A stretch of 64,000 bases of DNA. Source: Candidatus Mediterraneibacter guildfordensis. GTDB taxonomy: Bacteria > Bacillota > Clostridia > Lachnospirales > Lachnospiraceae. The notes under the pieces were generated by a model. That model ran no database searches and was not told the origin of the DNA. It saw only the letters and a program-made list of their open reading frames with translations. A program made the translations under genes and the position numbers. The stretch covers positions 30,220 to 94,219 of the forward strand of contig DXIS01000022.1 in the NCBI GenBank assembly GCA_019112735.1, read 5' to 3'. Shown here one piece after another: positions 40,108 through 48,342 of this stretch (position 1 is its first letter; each line of letters opens with the position of its first letter).

Positions 40108-40953
40108 CTAGACTTCCGGAGCCTCCAGCGTAAACCGGCCCAGTTTCCCGTTCCGGAATTCATCCAGCAGGATCGCCGCCGCCTTCTCTGTATCGAGTTC
40201 GCTCCCTCGAACCAGACAGTGCCGGCTCTCTGCAATGCTTTTCAGTCCTTCATACGGGTCCTCAAATGCCGGGATCCCGTACTTCTCTTCCAGTACGCCC
40301 GGGTAGGCGCTGTTCATGAATTTCGCCAGCTCCGCAGCCAGTTCTTCCGTCTGCAGGATCTCATCTTTGATAGATCCGATAAACGCCAGCCGCATTCCTG
40401 CCGTCTGGTCTTCAAATTTCGGCCAGAGAATCCCCGGCGTATCGAGAAGCTCCACGCTCTTATTGAGGCGGATCCACTGTTTGCCCTTGGTCACGCCCGG
40501 TTTATTGCCGGTCTTGGCGCAGGCTTTGCCTGCGAGCGCATTGATAAATGTGGACTTGCCCACGTTCGGGATACCCACGACCATGGCGCGCACCGGCCGG
40601 TTGAGGATCCCCCGCTTCCGGTCGCGCTCCGTCTTCTCCTTACACGCCTCCTGGATCACGCCCTGGATGGATTTGATCCCGCCGCCTTTTTTTGAATTAA
40701 CTTTCACTGCGGAAAATCCTTTTCCCTTAAAATAATCCAGCCATTCGTCATTCAGCCGGTCTTCCGCCAGATCAGCCTTATTCAGCAGGATCAGCCTCGC
40801 CTTGCCTTTTCCAAGTTCGTCAATGTCCGGATTTCTGCTGGACATGGGCGCCCTGGCGTCCACCAGCTCAATCACAAGATCGATCAGTTTTATATTCTCC
40901 TGCATCATCCGCCGGGCTTTGGTCATGTGGCCCGGATACCACTGAAAATGCAT
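40108..40953 (-). CDS. rbgA: Ribosome biogenesis GTPase RbgA (YlqF)
   Basis: A circularly permuted GTPase needed for late assembly of the 50S subunit. It has 281 residues. The GTPase motifs appear in permuted order: G4 NKAD (58-61), then G1 GIPNVGKST (127-135), G3 DTPG (171-174). AGGAGG precedes the start. It lies between the two lepB genes; this arrangement is common in Firmicutes. Confidence 0.97.
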   Translation of the reverse strand: MHFQWYPGHMTKARRMMQENIKLIDLVIELVDARAPMSSRNPDIDELGKGKARLILLNKADLAEDRLNDEWLDYFKGKGFSAVKVNSKKGGGIKSIQGVIQEACKEKTERDRKRGILNRPVRAMVVGIPNVGKSTFINALAGKACAKTGNKPGVTKGKQWIRLNKSVELLDTPGILWPKFEDQTAGMRLAFIGSIKDEILQTEELAAELAKFMNSAYPGVLEEKYGIPAFEDPYEGLKSIAESRHCLVRGSELDTEKAAAILLDEFRNGKLGRFTLEAPEV

Positions 40954-40967
40954 ATTGTTCCTCCTGT

Positions 40968-41543
40968 TTATATGAATCCGAAATGTTTGCCCGGGCTTAC
41001 GATAAACCAGGCTTTTCCGAAAATATCATCCTTTTTAATATTCCCGATGCTCGGAAGACGGCTGTCATCACTGTCCGTATGGTTGTCTCCCATTACAAAG
41101 TATTCGTCTTTCCCGAGTTCCACCGGTTCCTGCGCATCGCCTGCATATTCGATGTCAGATACGTAAATATCCTCCTCTGGCGCTTCTCCGTTTATAAGCA
41201 GCTGTCCGTCCGTGATCTGCACAGTCTCACCGGGCAGCCCGACCACACGCTTCAACATATAGTGGCCGTTCTCGTCCTGCCGGAAGGCAACGATATCCCC
41301 TCTGGCCGGATTTTTTATATTATAAATGAAATGATTTACAAGCACAATATCGCCGTTTTTCAGCACCGGCGACATGGAATCCCCCGCCGTGCTCACGCGC
41401 TGTCCGAACGCCGCCACAAGAAGCACCGCCGACATGCAGACGATCAGGATCTCCAGGACCCAGAGAAAGATCCCGGCCGCTTTACTTTTTCTTCTTTTTC
41501 TTCTCTTTCTCCGCTTTCTGCGGAAACTCAAATCCTGGCTCAT
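40968..41543 (-). CDS. lepB: Signal peptidase I, second copy, with basic N-terminus
   Basis: A 191-residue paralogue. The first 20 residues are a dense Arg/Lys block (about RRKRRKRRKRRK), then one membrane span (about 25-46). The catalytic Ser56 is in STAGDSMSPV and Lys98 in YMLKRVVGLPGE; the GDNHTDSDDSR box is present. The extra basic tail is outside the active domain and may fix membrane topology. The start was taken at ATG just after GGAG. Nearby rplS and lepB-rbgA are on the same strand. Confidence 0.93.
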   Translation of the reverse strand: MSQDLSFRRKRRKRRKRRKSKAAGIFLWVLEILIVCMSAVLLVAAFGQRVSTAGDSMSPVLKNGDIVLVNHFIYNIKNPARGDIVAFRQDENGHYMLKRVVGLPGETVQITDGQLLINGEAPEEDIYVSDIEYAGDAQEPVELGKDEYFVMGDNHTDSDDSRLPSIGNIKKDDIFGKAWFIVSPGKHFGFI

Positions 41544-41574
41544 ACTCCTCACCCGCTCAGTTCTCTATACTCAA

Positions 41575-41610
41575 AGAGGGACAATATACAAATTTTGTAA
41601 TTGTCCCTCT
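41575..41610 (-). terminator. Terminator of rplS
   Basis: AGAGGGACAAT pairs with ATTGTCCCTCT around a 14-base loop, eight bases past the rplS stop. The T run is modest (CTTTG). Confidence 0.78.
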
Positions 41611-41618
41611 CTCAGTTA

Positions 41619-41966
41619 CTATTTTACTAATTCTTTTACCTTCGCAGCTTTTCCTACACGTTTTCTCAGGTAGTTCAGTTTCGCTCTTCTTACTTTACCT
41701 CTGCGGACAACTTCTACCTTCTCTACATGCGGAGAGTGAAGCGGCCATGTCTTCTCAACGCCGATACCGTTGGATGTCTTTCTTACTGTGAATGTCGCTC
41801 TCGCACCGCCGCCCTGTTTCTTCAGGACTGTTCCCTCAAAGACCTGGATTCTTTCACGGTTACCCTCTTTGATCTTTGCGTGAACTCTTACAGTATCACC
41901 GACATTGAACTCCGGTACATTCTCTTTTAACTGCTCAGCTTCGATCTTCTTAATGATCTCGTTCAT
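41619..41966 (-). CDS. rplS: Ribosomal protein bL19
   Basis: 50S protein at the 30S-50S interface. It has 115 residues; the conserved [20 protein letters not shown] and [22 protein letters not shown] stretches are intact. GAAGGAGG precedes the start. A promoter of its own lies upstream of a roughly 75-base leader; I did not recognise a known L19 leader fold in it. Confidence 0.99.
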   Translation of the reverse strand: MNEIIKKIEAEQLKENVPEFNVGDTVRVHAKIKEGNRERIQVFEGTVLKKQGGGARATFTVRKTSNGIGVEKTWPLHSPHVEKVEVVRRGKVRRAKLNYLRKRVGKAAKVKELVK

Positions 41967-42048
41967 TTTGTGTGACCTCCTTCATATTTGACGTTCTTAA
42001 CACACTTTAGTGCCAGAGGACCATCGCTCTTCTTTTCACAACTGTTTT

Positions 42049-42077
42049 AGTTTACCATACTTTCCCGGGATTTGCAA
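42049..42077 (-). promoter_or_regulatory. rplS promoter
   Basis: Minus strand: TTGCAA (42072-42077), 17-bp spacer, TAAACT (42049-42054). Confidence 0.75.
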
Positions 42078-42080
42078 GCC

Positions 42081-42869
42081 CTAATCTTCTTTTTCGCCCT
42101 CTGCGCGTTCTTTCAGCCACTGGCGGAACCATTTCCGTTCTTTTTCCGTAAGTTCGGACTGTTCCAGCAGGTCCGGCCGGCGCTCGTAGGTTCGGATGAT
42201 CGACTGCTCCCGGCGCCATTTCTCGATATTGGCGTGATGGCCGGACAAAAGGACCGGCGGGACTTTCTTCCCGTGCCACTCCTCCGGCCGGGAATACTGC
42301 GGGTATTCCAGCAGGTTGTCCTGGAAAGATTCGAACTCCGCCGACACATCATTGTGAAGAACGCCCGGCACCAGCCTGGATATGGCGTCCACCATGACCA
42401 TGGCCGGCAGCTCGCCGCCGGTCAGGACGTAATCCCCGATGGACACATAATCCGTCACGATCTCTTCAAGGACACGCTCGTCAATCCCTTCATAGTGCCC
42501 GCAGAGAAGGATCAGGTCTTCTTCTTTTGAAAGCTCCTCCGCCATCTTCTGGTCGAACACATCGCCCTGGGGAGACAGGTAGACCGTCCGCAGCCGCTTT
42601 CCTTCCGGAAGCTCCGCCGCCCCGGTGCGCTGCCGGATCTTCTCCGCCACGGCCTCATGCGCCAGGTAGACCGGCTCCGCCTGCATCAGCATGCCGGCCC
42701 CGCCGCCGTACGGATAGTCGTCCACGCTCTGATGTTTATTAAAGGCATAATCCCGGATATTGACCGCCTCGATCGAGAGCAGCCCGGCATTGACCGCGCG
42801 CCCGATGATGCTCGTATTCAGCCCGTCCATTACCATCTCCGGGAAAAGTGTCAGTATATGAAAGTTCAT
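42081..42869 (-). CDS. trmD: tRNA (guanine-N1)-methyltransferase
   Basis: Methylates G37 next to the anticodon of tRNAs reading CUN, CCN and CGG. It has 262 residues (a normal length). The SPOUT fold shows the trefoil-knot GHYEGIDERV and SIGDYVLTGGELPAMV motifs (about 140-170) and the C-terminal helical domain. Its ATG overlaps the rimM stop. It is part of the ylxM-ffh-rpsP-khpA-rimM-trmD run. Confidence 0.98.
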   Translation of the reverse strand: MNFHILTLFPEMVMDGLNTSIIGRAVNAGLLSIEAVNIRDYAFNKHQSVDDYPYGGGAGMLMQAEPVYLAHEAVAEKIRQRTGAAELPEGKRLRTVYLSPQGDVFDQKMAEELSKEEDLILLCGHYEGIDERVLEEIVTDYVSIGDYVLTGGELPAMVMVDAISRLVPGVLHNDVSAEFESFQDNLLEYPQYSRPEEWHGKKVPPVLLSGHHANIEKWRREQSIIRTYERRPDLLEQSELTEKERKWFRQWLKERAEGEKED

Positions 42870-43384
42870 CTGTCGTCGTCTCCTATCAGCCCGTCCATCA
42901 GCCGGATGGTCATCCGGTTCTGCTCCACATCCACATCAAGCACGCACTGCCGGATGGCCGGGATCAGCACCTCGCCGTGACTGTCCGAATCTATAATGTA
43001 CACCTCGTTGGCCCCCGTCTCCATGACGTCACGGAGCACGCCGAAATGTCCTTCCTCCGTATATACATCCATGCCGATCAGGTCGCCGATGTAATATTCA
43101 TCCTCATCAAGTTCCGCCGCCTCTTCCCTGGAAATATAGAGGCTGCACCCCTTGTATTTTTCTATATCATTGATGTTGTCGATGCCTTTGAACTTTACGA
43201 TCACAAACTGTTTAAAGAACCGGACAGACTGGATCTCCAGTTCCAGTCGTTCTCTGCCGGTGTCAAGAAAAACCTTTCGGATCTCTTTAAAGCGGTCGAC
43301 ATCATCTGTGGTCGGGAATACTTTCACTTCGCCACGGATCCCGTGGGTGGATGAGATCACCCCTGCCCTGAGAAACTGTTCCAT
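42866..43384 (-). CDS. rimM: 16S rRNA processing protein RimM
   Basis: Assists 30S maturation with S19. It has 172 residues from the AGGAG-supported start; 22 extra codons of the longest frame lie in the intergenic hairpin. The N-terminal domain has GVISSTHGIRGEVKV and the C-terminal PRC-barrel carries the DLIGMDVYTEEG and VLIPAIRQCVL stretches. Confidence 0.95.
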   Translation of the reverse strand: MEQFLRAGVISSTHGIRGEVKVFPTTDDVDRFKEIRKVFLDTGRERLELEIQSVRFFKQFVIVKFKGIDNINDIEKYKGCSLYISREEAAELDEDEYYIGDLIGMDVYTEEGHFGVLRDVMETGANEVYIIDSDSHGEVLIPAIRQCVLDVDVEQNRMTIRLMDGLIGDDDR

Positions 43385-43435
43385 TTCTTTACTCCTGTAT
43401 TCATTATCCTCATGCTGCGCCGGAGCGCAGATAAG

Positions 43436-43471
43436 AAAAGGGGCAGTCATTCCGCAGCGGAAGGCTGTCCC
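43436..43471 (-). terminator. Possible attenuator hairpin between khpA and rimM
   Basis: GGGACAGCC-TTCCGC pairs with GCGGAA-TGACTGCCCC imperfectly, followed on minus by TTTT. It may damp read-through from the 5-prime ribosomal genes to rimM-trmD. Confidence 0.55.
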
Positions 43472-43486
43472 TGTTTTCTACTTATC

Positions 43487-43714
43487 TTATACAATATCGA
43501 CAACGACTTTCTTGTTCTCTCTGGCTGCGGCAGCCTTTACTACGGAACGGAGCGCTTTGGCTATACGTCCCTGCTTGCCGATCACCTTGCCCATGTCGCC
43601 GTCTGCCACATGCAGCTCAAGCACTGTAGTGCGGCCTTCCTTTTTCTCATTTACAGAGACTTCTTCGGGATGGTCAACGAGTGCTTTAGCAATCACTTCC
43701 ACTAATTCTTTCAT
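43487..43714 (-). CDS. khpA: KH-domain RNA-binding protein KhpA
   Basis: A 75-residue single KH-domain protein. The GxxG loop is GKVIGKQGR (about 43-51). In Firmicutes KhpA works with KhpB/Jag in cell-division and RNA control. The start is MKELVEVIAK, 33 codons inside the longest frame. It lies between rpsP and rimM, its standard position. Confidence 0.95.
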   Translation of the reverse strand: MKELVEVIAKALVDHPEEVSVNEKKEGRTTVLELHVADGDMGKVIGKQGRIAKALRSVVKAAAARENKKVVVDIV

Positions 43715-43740
43715 TGTGTCCGCACCTCCGCGAAGTCCGA

Positions 43741-43986
43741 TTATTTCTCGATACCTGCCGCCTTGAAGATCTTTCCTACTACTTCTGTCGGCTGAGCACC
43801 GTTGTTGAGCCATTTCTTAGCTGCTTCCTCGTCAACTTTGATCGCGCTCGGCTCGCAGTTCGGATCGTATGTTCCGATCTCCTCAATGAATCTGCCGTCT
43901 CTCGGGGAACGAGAATCAGCTACGATGATTCTATAAAAAGGAGCCTTCTTCTGTCCCATTCTTCTTAATCTGATTTTTACTGCCAT
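43741..43986 (-). CDS. rpsP: Ribosomal protein bS16
   Basis: 30S protein needed for assembly. It has 81 residues, [20 protein letters not shown] to GIEK. An AGAGGTGAAAGAA stretch precedes the ATG. The longer frame upstream is non-coding. It is in the usual order after ffh. Confidence 0.98.
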   Translation of the reverse strand: MAVKIRLRRMGQKKAPFYRIIVADSRSPRDGRFIEEIGTYDPNCEPSAIKVDEEAAKKWLNNGAQPTEVVGKIFKAAGIEK

Positions 43987-44074
43987 TTCTTTCACCTCTT
44001 GTTTTATTTTTCTTATTGTTGCTTCTGCCGTAAGCCCCGCCCTGCGGCCGGCCGCCTCCGGCATGATCTATGTG

Positions 44075-45436
44075 CTAAAAGGGGAATTTGAATCTGCCCC
44101 TCTTGCCACCCATTCCGCCCATCATCCCGGGGAGCTTCTTCATCATCTTCCGGGATTCGTTGAACTGTTTTACCATGCGGTTGACTTCCGAGATATCCAC
44201 GCCGGCGCCCCTGGCGATCCGGTGCTTTCTCGACGGGTTCAGAAGATCCGGATTGCTCCGCTCTTCCGGCGTCATGGAATGGATCATGGCCTCCATCCGC
44301 GCCATTTTCTTTTCATTTTCCTCGGAATCCAGATCCGGCATTTTGCCTTTTCCTCCGAGCGCGCCCATTCCGGGAAGCATGCTCATGATGCTGGACAGGC
44401 CGCCCATCTTGCGCATCTGCTCCATACTCTCCAGATAGTCGTCAAAGTCAAACTGGGCTTTCTTCATCTTGTCGGCCATCTTCACGGCCTTCTCCTGATC
44501 CATCTCGGCTCCCGCCTTCTCGATCAGGGTGAGCACGTCGCCCATGCCCAGGATCCTGGACGCCATACGGTCCGGGTAGAACTGCTCCAGATCCGAAAGC
44601 TTCTCACCCATGCCGGCGTAAAGGATCGGCCTTCCGGTCACCGCCTTGATGGACAGGGCCGCACCGCCTCTTGTGTCGCCGTCCAGCTTGGTGACGATCA
44701 CGCCGTCGATGCCGATCTTCTCATTAAAGGACTGGGCCACATTGACCGCATCCTGACCGGTCATCGCATCCACGACAAGGATGGTCTGGTGGACTTCCAC
44801 CGCTTCCTTGATCTCCTGGAGTTCCGCCATCATGTCCTCGTCGATATGCAGCCGTCCGGCCGTATCCAGGATCACGATGTTGTTGCCGTTCTTGCGGGCA
44901 TGCTCCACAGCCGCCTTCGCGATGTCCGCGGGCCGGTTCTTATCTCCCATGGAGAAGACTTCCACGCCCTGCTTCTCGCCATTGATCTGCAGCTGCTTAA
45001 TAGCTGCCGGACGGTAGACGTCACAGGCCACAAGGAGCGGCTTCTTGCCTTTCAGTTTGAACTTCCCGGCCAGCTTCGCCGTGGTCGTAGTCTTACCTGC
45101 GCCCTGAAGGCCGGCCATCATGATGACCGTCATGGCGCTACCCGGCTGAAGCCGGATCTCCGTCGTCTCGGAGCCCATGAGCTTCACCAGTTCTTCATTT
45201 ACGATCTTGATGACCATCTGCCCCGGATTCAGGCCGTTCATCACATCCTGACCGACCGCGCGTTCCTGCACGTCTTTAATAAAGCCTTTTACGACTTTAA
45301 AGTTGACGTCCGCTTCCAGCAGGGCCATCTTGACTTCCTTCAGCGCCGTCTTCACGTCGTCTTCGGTGAGGCGTCCCTTGCTGCGCAGGTTCCGGAACAC
45401 ATTCTGAAGTTTTTCACTTAAGCTGTCAAATGCCAT
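44075..45436 (-). CDS. ffh: Signal recognition particle GTPase Ffh
   Basis: Targets nascent membrane proteins to the translocon. It has 453 residues. The N-terminal helical bundle, then GTPase motif G1 GLQGAGKTT (about 106-114), DTAGRLH (G3) and TKLDGD (G4), then the Met-rich M domain (about 310-435) that binds signal sequences and SRP RNA. The gene follows ylxM by 12 bases, an arrangement seen across Firmicutes. Confidence 0.98.
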   Translation of the reverse strand: MAFDSLSEKLQNVFRNLRSKGRLTEDDVKTALKEVKMALLEADVNFKVVKGFIKDVQERAVGQDVMNGLNPGQMVIKIVNEELVKLMGSETTEIRLQPGSAMTVIMMAGLQGAGKTTTTAKLAGKFKLKGKKPLLVACDVYRPAAIKQLQINGEKQGVEVFSMGDKNRPADIAKAAVEHARKNGNNIVILDTAGRLHIDEDMMAELQEIKEAVEVHQTILVVDAMTGQDAVNVAQSFNEKIGIDGVIVTKLDGDTRGGAALSIKAVTGRPILYAGMGEKLSDLEQFYPDRMASRILGMGDVLTLIEKAGAEMDQEKAVKMADKMKKAQFDFDDYLESMEQMRKMGGLSSIMSMLPGMGALGGKGKMPDLDSEENEKKMARMEAMIHSMTPEERSNPDLLNPSRKHRIARGAGVDISEVNRMVKQFNESRKMMKKLPGMMGGMGGKRGRFKFPF

Positions 45437-45448
45437 TCGTTTATTCCT

Positions 45449-45799
45449 CTATAATTCTTCAATGATCGCATCCGAGATCTTCCGGATGCGCCCTACGATC
45501 TCTTCGGGGTTCTCCCGGTTCTCTTCCCACTCATCCAGCACATCCCCGATCTCTCCGACCTTCTCCCTCACCGAGAGGAAACGCTCCACCAGATGGAGCT
45601 TCGCCTCGTATCCTTCCAGCGCCTTCTGGCACCGGCGGATCAGGTCGTGCACGCCCTGGCGGCTGATGCCCGCGCCCTCGGCGATCTCGCTTAAGGAAAG
45701 GTCTTCCAGGATGAACTGCTCATAGACATCTTTCTGATGCTTCGTGAGAAGCTCTCCGTAAAAATCATATAATAAAGCCTGCTCTAAAATCTTATTCAT
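45449..45799 (-). CDS. ylxM: YlxM, SRP-associated helix-turn-helix protein
   Basis: A 116-residue UPF0122 protein that stimulates Ffh-FtsY GTPase activity in streptococci. The helix-turn-helix of sigma-70 region 4 type is LSEIAEGAGISRQGVHDLIRR (about 38-58). A promoter with TTGACA-17-TATGAT ends about 16 bases before the ATG, so the messenger has a very short leader. AAGGTGA is the ribosome binding site. It heads the ylxM-ffh-rpsP run. Confidence 0.95.
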   Translation of the reverse strand: MNKILEQALLYDFYGELLTKHQKDVYEQFILEDLSLSEIAEGAGISRQGVHDLIRRCQKALEGYEAKLHLVERFLSVREKVGEIGDVLDEWEENRENPEEIVGRIRKISDAIIEEL

Positions 45800-45815
45800 C
45801 ACAGTCACCTTTGCT

Positions 45816-45844
45816 ATCATACACGAAGAGAAATGTGCTGTCAA
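45816..45844 (-). promoter_or_regulatory. ylxM-ffh operon promoter
   Basis: Minus strand: TTGACA (45839-45844), 17-bp spacer, TATGAT (45816-45821). A small hairpin with CTTGACAGC/GCTGTCAAG arms overlaps the -35. Confidence 0.88.
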
Positions 45845-45877
45845 GTATTTTTTCTTGACAGCTTTGCGCCCGCAGTT

Positions 45878-46789
45878 TTATGCCCGCATCAGGCGCTCCA
45901 TGTCCGGCATCCCCCAGCCCGATTCCGTTCCCGGCGCCTTCACGCATGCGTCCCGGAGCTTCAGCTTCACTTCCACGTTCGTCATATCCGGATATCTGGA
46001 GAGCAGGCAGGCGATCGCCCCGGATATGACCGGCGTGGCCATGGAAGTGCCGGTCTTCATGATATACGGCGGTTCGCCCGCCGCACCGTACCCTGCATTG
46101 CAGCTGATGATCCCGGTCCCCGGCGCGAAGAGATCCGGCTTCACCACACAGTCCGCCGTGGGGCCTCTGCCGGAGTAATTGATCTTCCGCCTCATGCGGC
46201 CGGCGGCTGCCGGACCCGCCGGCGTATCCGGCACCCCCACGGTGATCACCTTCGGACTGCTGCCGGGGACCGCCACGGTTCCCTCGCCCGGCCCGTAATT
46301 CCCCGCCGACGCCACGACCACCAGGCCCTCGTCCCACAGTTCCTCCACCGCAGACAGCAGACGCGCCTTCTGTTCTTCCTTAAGTTCCGGCTGGGTGCCC
46401 ACGGAAATATTCACGATGCGTAAGGGATGCTCCTTCCGGATCCCCTTCAGCCATTCAATCCCCCGGAGAACGCTCTCTACATTGCCATTCCCGGAACGAT
46501 CCAGCACCTTCGCCGCCAGGAGCGTCGCCGCCGGGGCCATTCCCGAATACATCCCGGCCGAAAGTTTTCCGTTTCCCGCCAGGATCCCCGCTACATGGGT
46601 GCCGTGCCCGCTGTCATCGTAGCATGCAGACTTCCTTCCCGTAAAATCTTTAAAATCCGCGATCCGCCCGTCCAGATCCGGATGCCGGGCGATCCCTGTA
46701 TCCAGGATGGCCGCGCATACCCCCTTTCCCGCCGTCTTCTCATCTATGCCGCTGCGCCGGTATCCCAGCGCCTGTTTTACCCATCTCAT
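45878..46789 (-). CDS. Intracellular subtilisin-like serine protease (S8)
   Basis: A 303-residue S8 peptidase with all catalytic residues: Asp30 in AILDTG, His62 in SGHGTHVAG, Asn164 in SAGNYG and Ser249 in GTSMATP. There is no signal peptide and only about 20 residues precede the catalytic domain, so it is the intracellular ISP-like or sporulation-type protease rather than an exported degradative enzyme. The start was placed at ATG rather than the earlier GTG. It is divergent from the cysteine-rich protein gene. Confidence 0.93.
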   Translation of the reverse strand: MRWVKQALGYRRSGIDEKTAGKGVCAAILDTGIARHPDLDGRIADFKDFTGRKSACYDDSGHGTHVAGILAGNGKLSAGMYSGMAPAATLLAAKVLDRSGNGNVESVLRGIEWLKGIRKEHPLRIVNISVGTQPELKEEQKARLLSAVEELWDEGLVVVASAGNYGPGEGTVAVPGSSPKVITVGVPDTPAGPAAAGRMRRKINYSGRGPTADCVVKPDLFAPGTGIISCNAGYGAAGEPPYIMKTGTSMATPVISGAIACLLSRYPDMTNVEVKLKLRDACVKAPGTESGWGMPDMERLMRA

Positions 46790-46843
46790 TAAAAACACCC
46801 TTTTTAATAAGAATATTCACCCCTTTCCCTTTTCGTACCGCGC

Positions 46844-46870
46844 ACACATCCCCTGCTCCTGCATAGTATA
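46844..46870 (+). promoter_or_regulatory. Sigma-K-like promoter of the cysteine-rich gene
   Basis: AC (46844-46845), 16-bp spacer, CATAGTATA (46862-46870) matches AC-N16/17-CATANNNTA exactly. It ends 36 bases before the ATG. There is no good sigma-A -35 in the same place. Confidence 0.55.
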
Positions 46871-46906
46871 AAACTGTAAATAAAAACCAATATTGGAGGA
46901 TTTAAC

Positions 46907-47125
46907 ATGAGTGAATTAAGTGCTACAAACTGCGGATGCGGATGCGACAACAGCAACGGCATGTCTTCCTGCCTGTGGATCATTCTCCTGCTCTGCTGCT
47001 GCGGCGGATGCGGCGGCAACGGATTCAGCGGCGGATGCGGCAACGACAACTGCCTGTGGATCATCCTTCTGCTCTGCTGCTGCGGCGGTTTCGGTGGAAA
47101 CAACGGCTGCGGATGCGGATGCTGA
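46907..47125 (+). CDS. Cysteine- and glycine-rich 72-residue protein with tandem repeat
   Basis: Sixteen of 72 residues are Cys and many others Gly. Two copies of CLWIILLLCCCGG (about 22-34 and 49-61) alternate with Gly/Asn/Cys linkers, giving two short hydrophobic segments bordered by CCC clusters. TTGGAGG precedes the ATG. Similar short proteins in related genomes carry the odd label chorion class high-cysteine protein. The composition, the tandem structure and the sigma-K-like promoter suggest a disulfide-linked spore-coat or outer-layer protein, by analogy with CotX/Y/Z-type coat proteins. No homology to those is claimed. Confidence 0.85.
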   Translation: MSELSATNCGCGCDNSNGMSSCLWIILLLCCCGGCGGNGFSGGCGNDNCLWIILLLCCCGGFGGNNGCGCGC

Positions 47126-47161
47126 TCCCCACGGTCCGGATTTAAAACCTCTTAACACAAT

Positions 47162-47191
47162 TCAGGATGCGCGGTCTTCCGTGCATCCTGA
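47162..47191. terminator. Terminator of the cysteine-rich gene and the small minus-strand ORF
   Basis: TCAGGATGC pairs with GCATCCTGA around a 12-base loop; TTCTTTG follows on plus. It lies between two convergent small genes. Confidence 0.78.
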
Positions 47192-47211
47192 TTCTTTGTC
47201 TGTCCCCCGGC

Positions 47212-47379
47212 TCACGATCCGTCGTACCGGTCCGGTTTCTTCTGTGTATCTTTTCCGGCGTTCCCCTCCCGGTCCGCCCGGCTGCCCTCTTTCCCATTTC
47301 CGTCAAGACGTTTTTTCAGCATACAGTTCTCGTCGATCTCATAGACTGCATTTCCGTCGATGATCAGCTTTCTTGACAT
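47212..47379 (-). CDS. Small hypothetical protein, 55 residues
   Basis: Not an obvious shadow: reading from ATG it starts MSRKLIIDGNAVYEIDENCM and ends in a polar, Lys/Arg/Asp-rich tail (KKPDRYDGS). The compact hydrophobic start (KLIIDGNAVYEID) and basic-acidic tail are like the short conserved clostridial ORFs I have seen with this beginning, so coding is likely. An AAAGGAATGG stretch is the ribosome binding site. Function unknown. Upstream of it (47380-47499) I see no other gene. Confidence 0.6.
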   Translation of the reverse strand: MSRKLIIDGNAVYEIDENCMLKKRLDGNGKEGSRADREGNAGKDTQKKPDRYDGS

Positions 47380-47499
47380 CGTCTTTCCATTCCTTTCTTC
47401 TTATTTGTTCCATCTGTTATTATTTTATGAATAATCCTGAACTATGCGCATATATATCAGAAGATACAATGATCGCTGTGTGCAGGAGGCCGCTGATGC

Positions 47500-48009
47500 A
47501 TGGACAGAGATGTGCCCGGACCCATGACGCCATTTGATGAACTTGTCACCACGCCGGAACTCCAGATGATCAAACTTCTCATCCCGTATGCGCCCGCATC
47601 CGGCAGGCAGACGCTGGCAGCGCTTGTGAAATATACCGAACTCAGGAAGGCCGTCCGGCTCTTCCATTCCGGCGGCCGCTGCCCCGGGATCCGGGCATTT
47701 GAAGAACCTGCTCCGGACACGCCGACCGATCTGCTGGAACAGATGCGGCCCTATCTCACCCCGCAGCAGGCTTCCGCCCTGGATATGATCGTCCGCGTGC
47801 AGGAAATGATGCCGCTCATCGAGATGCTGCAGGCTTCCGGCGCGATGTCGGGAAACACCGGGGAGGGTTCCGGGCCGGGCTTTGACTTCTCAGACCTGCT
47901 CGCCGGGATGCTGACCCCCGAACAGCAGGAAATGTTCGCAGAATACAGCGAAATGTTTTCACATTCACAGCAGTCTGATCAGAAAGGAGACCATAAAGAT
48001 GGACAGTAA
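47500..48009 (+). CDS. Hypothetical protein 1 of a two-gene pair
   Basis: A 169-residue soluble, acidic and helical protein. GGAGG lies ten bases before the ATG. The part from MTPFDELVTTPELQMIKLLIPY (9-30) to about 60 is probably a helical bundle with a basic face; a Pro/Gly-rich and Gln-rich C-terminus follows (MLTPEQQEMFAEYSEMF, then polar tail). No family recognised. It overlaps the next gene by 11 bases, so the two proteins are likely made together. Confidence 0.8.
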   Translation: MDRDVPGPMTPFDELVTTPELQMIKLLIPYAPASGRQTLAALVKYTELRKAVRLFHSGGRCPGIRAFEEPAPDTPTDLLEQMRPYLTPQQASALDMIVRVQEMMPLIEMLQASGAMSGNTGEGSGPGFDFSDLLAGMLTPEQQEMFAEYSEMFSHSQQSDQKGDHKDGQ

Positions 48010-48286
48010 CTGGATGAATGATCCGGCCATGAAACAGATCGATCCGGCCAAGCTGGAGCTGATCCGCATGGCCGCAGAACAGACCGCCGGCAAATCCGGC
48101 CGGGACCTGGTCCCGGTCATGCTGGCCCTGATCTCCGGTGCCGACCGGCAGGGGATCCGGTTCACGCCCGACGAGATGACGCTGATCCTCGAGATCCTGA
48201 AATCGGGAAAATCAAAAGAAGAACAGGCGCAGATCGACCGGACCGTAAAAATGGCCGGTTCCATCTTCCGCAAACACACGAAATAG
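47999..48286 (+). CDS. Hypothetical protein 2 of a two-gene pair
   Basis: A 95-residue soluble helical protein. AAAGGAG precedes the ATG, which lies inside the end of the upstream gene. The central part (PVMLALISGADRQGIRFTPDEMTLILEIL) and the C-terminal KSKEEQAQIDRTVKMAGSIF are amphipathic helices. Unrecognised. Its tight coupling to the preceding gene suggests a small two-protein complex. Confidence 0.78.
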   Translation: MDSNWMNDPAMKQIDPAKLELIRMAAEQTAGKSGRDLVPVMLALISGADRQGIRFTPDEMTLILEILKSGKSKEEQAQIDRTVKMAGSIFRKHTK

Positions 48287-48342
48287 GATACAATAGATAC
48301 CAGGAATCATCCGATATACCGAAAGAAACGGAGCATAACATC

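Noticed and set aside
41967..42080. L19 leader autoregulatory RNA
   Set aside because: A leader exists but I could not find the conserved leader fold, so it is not listed.
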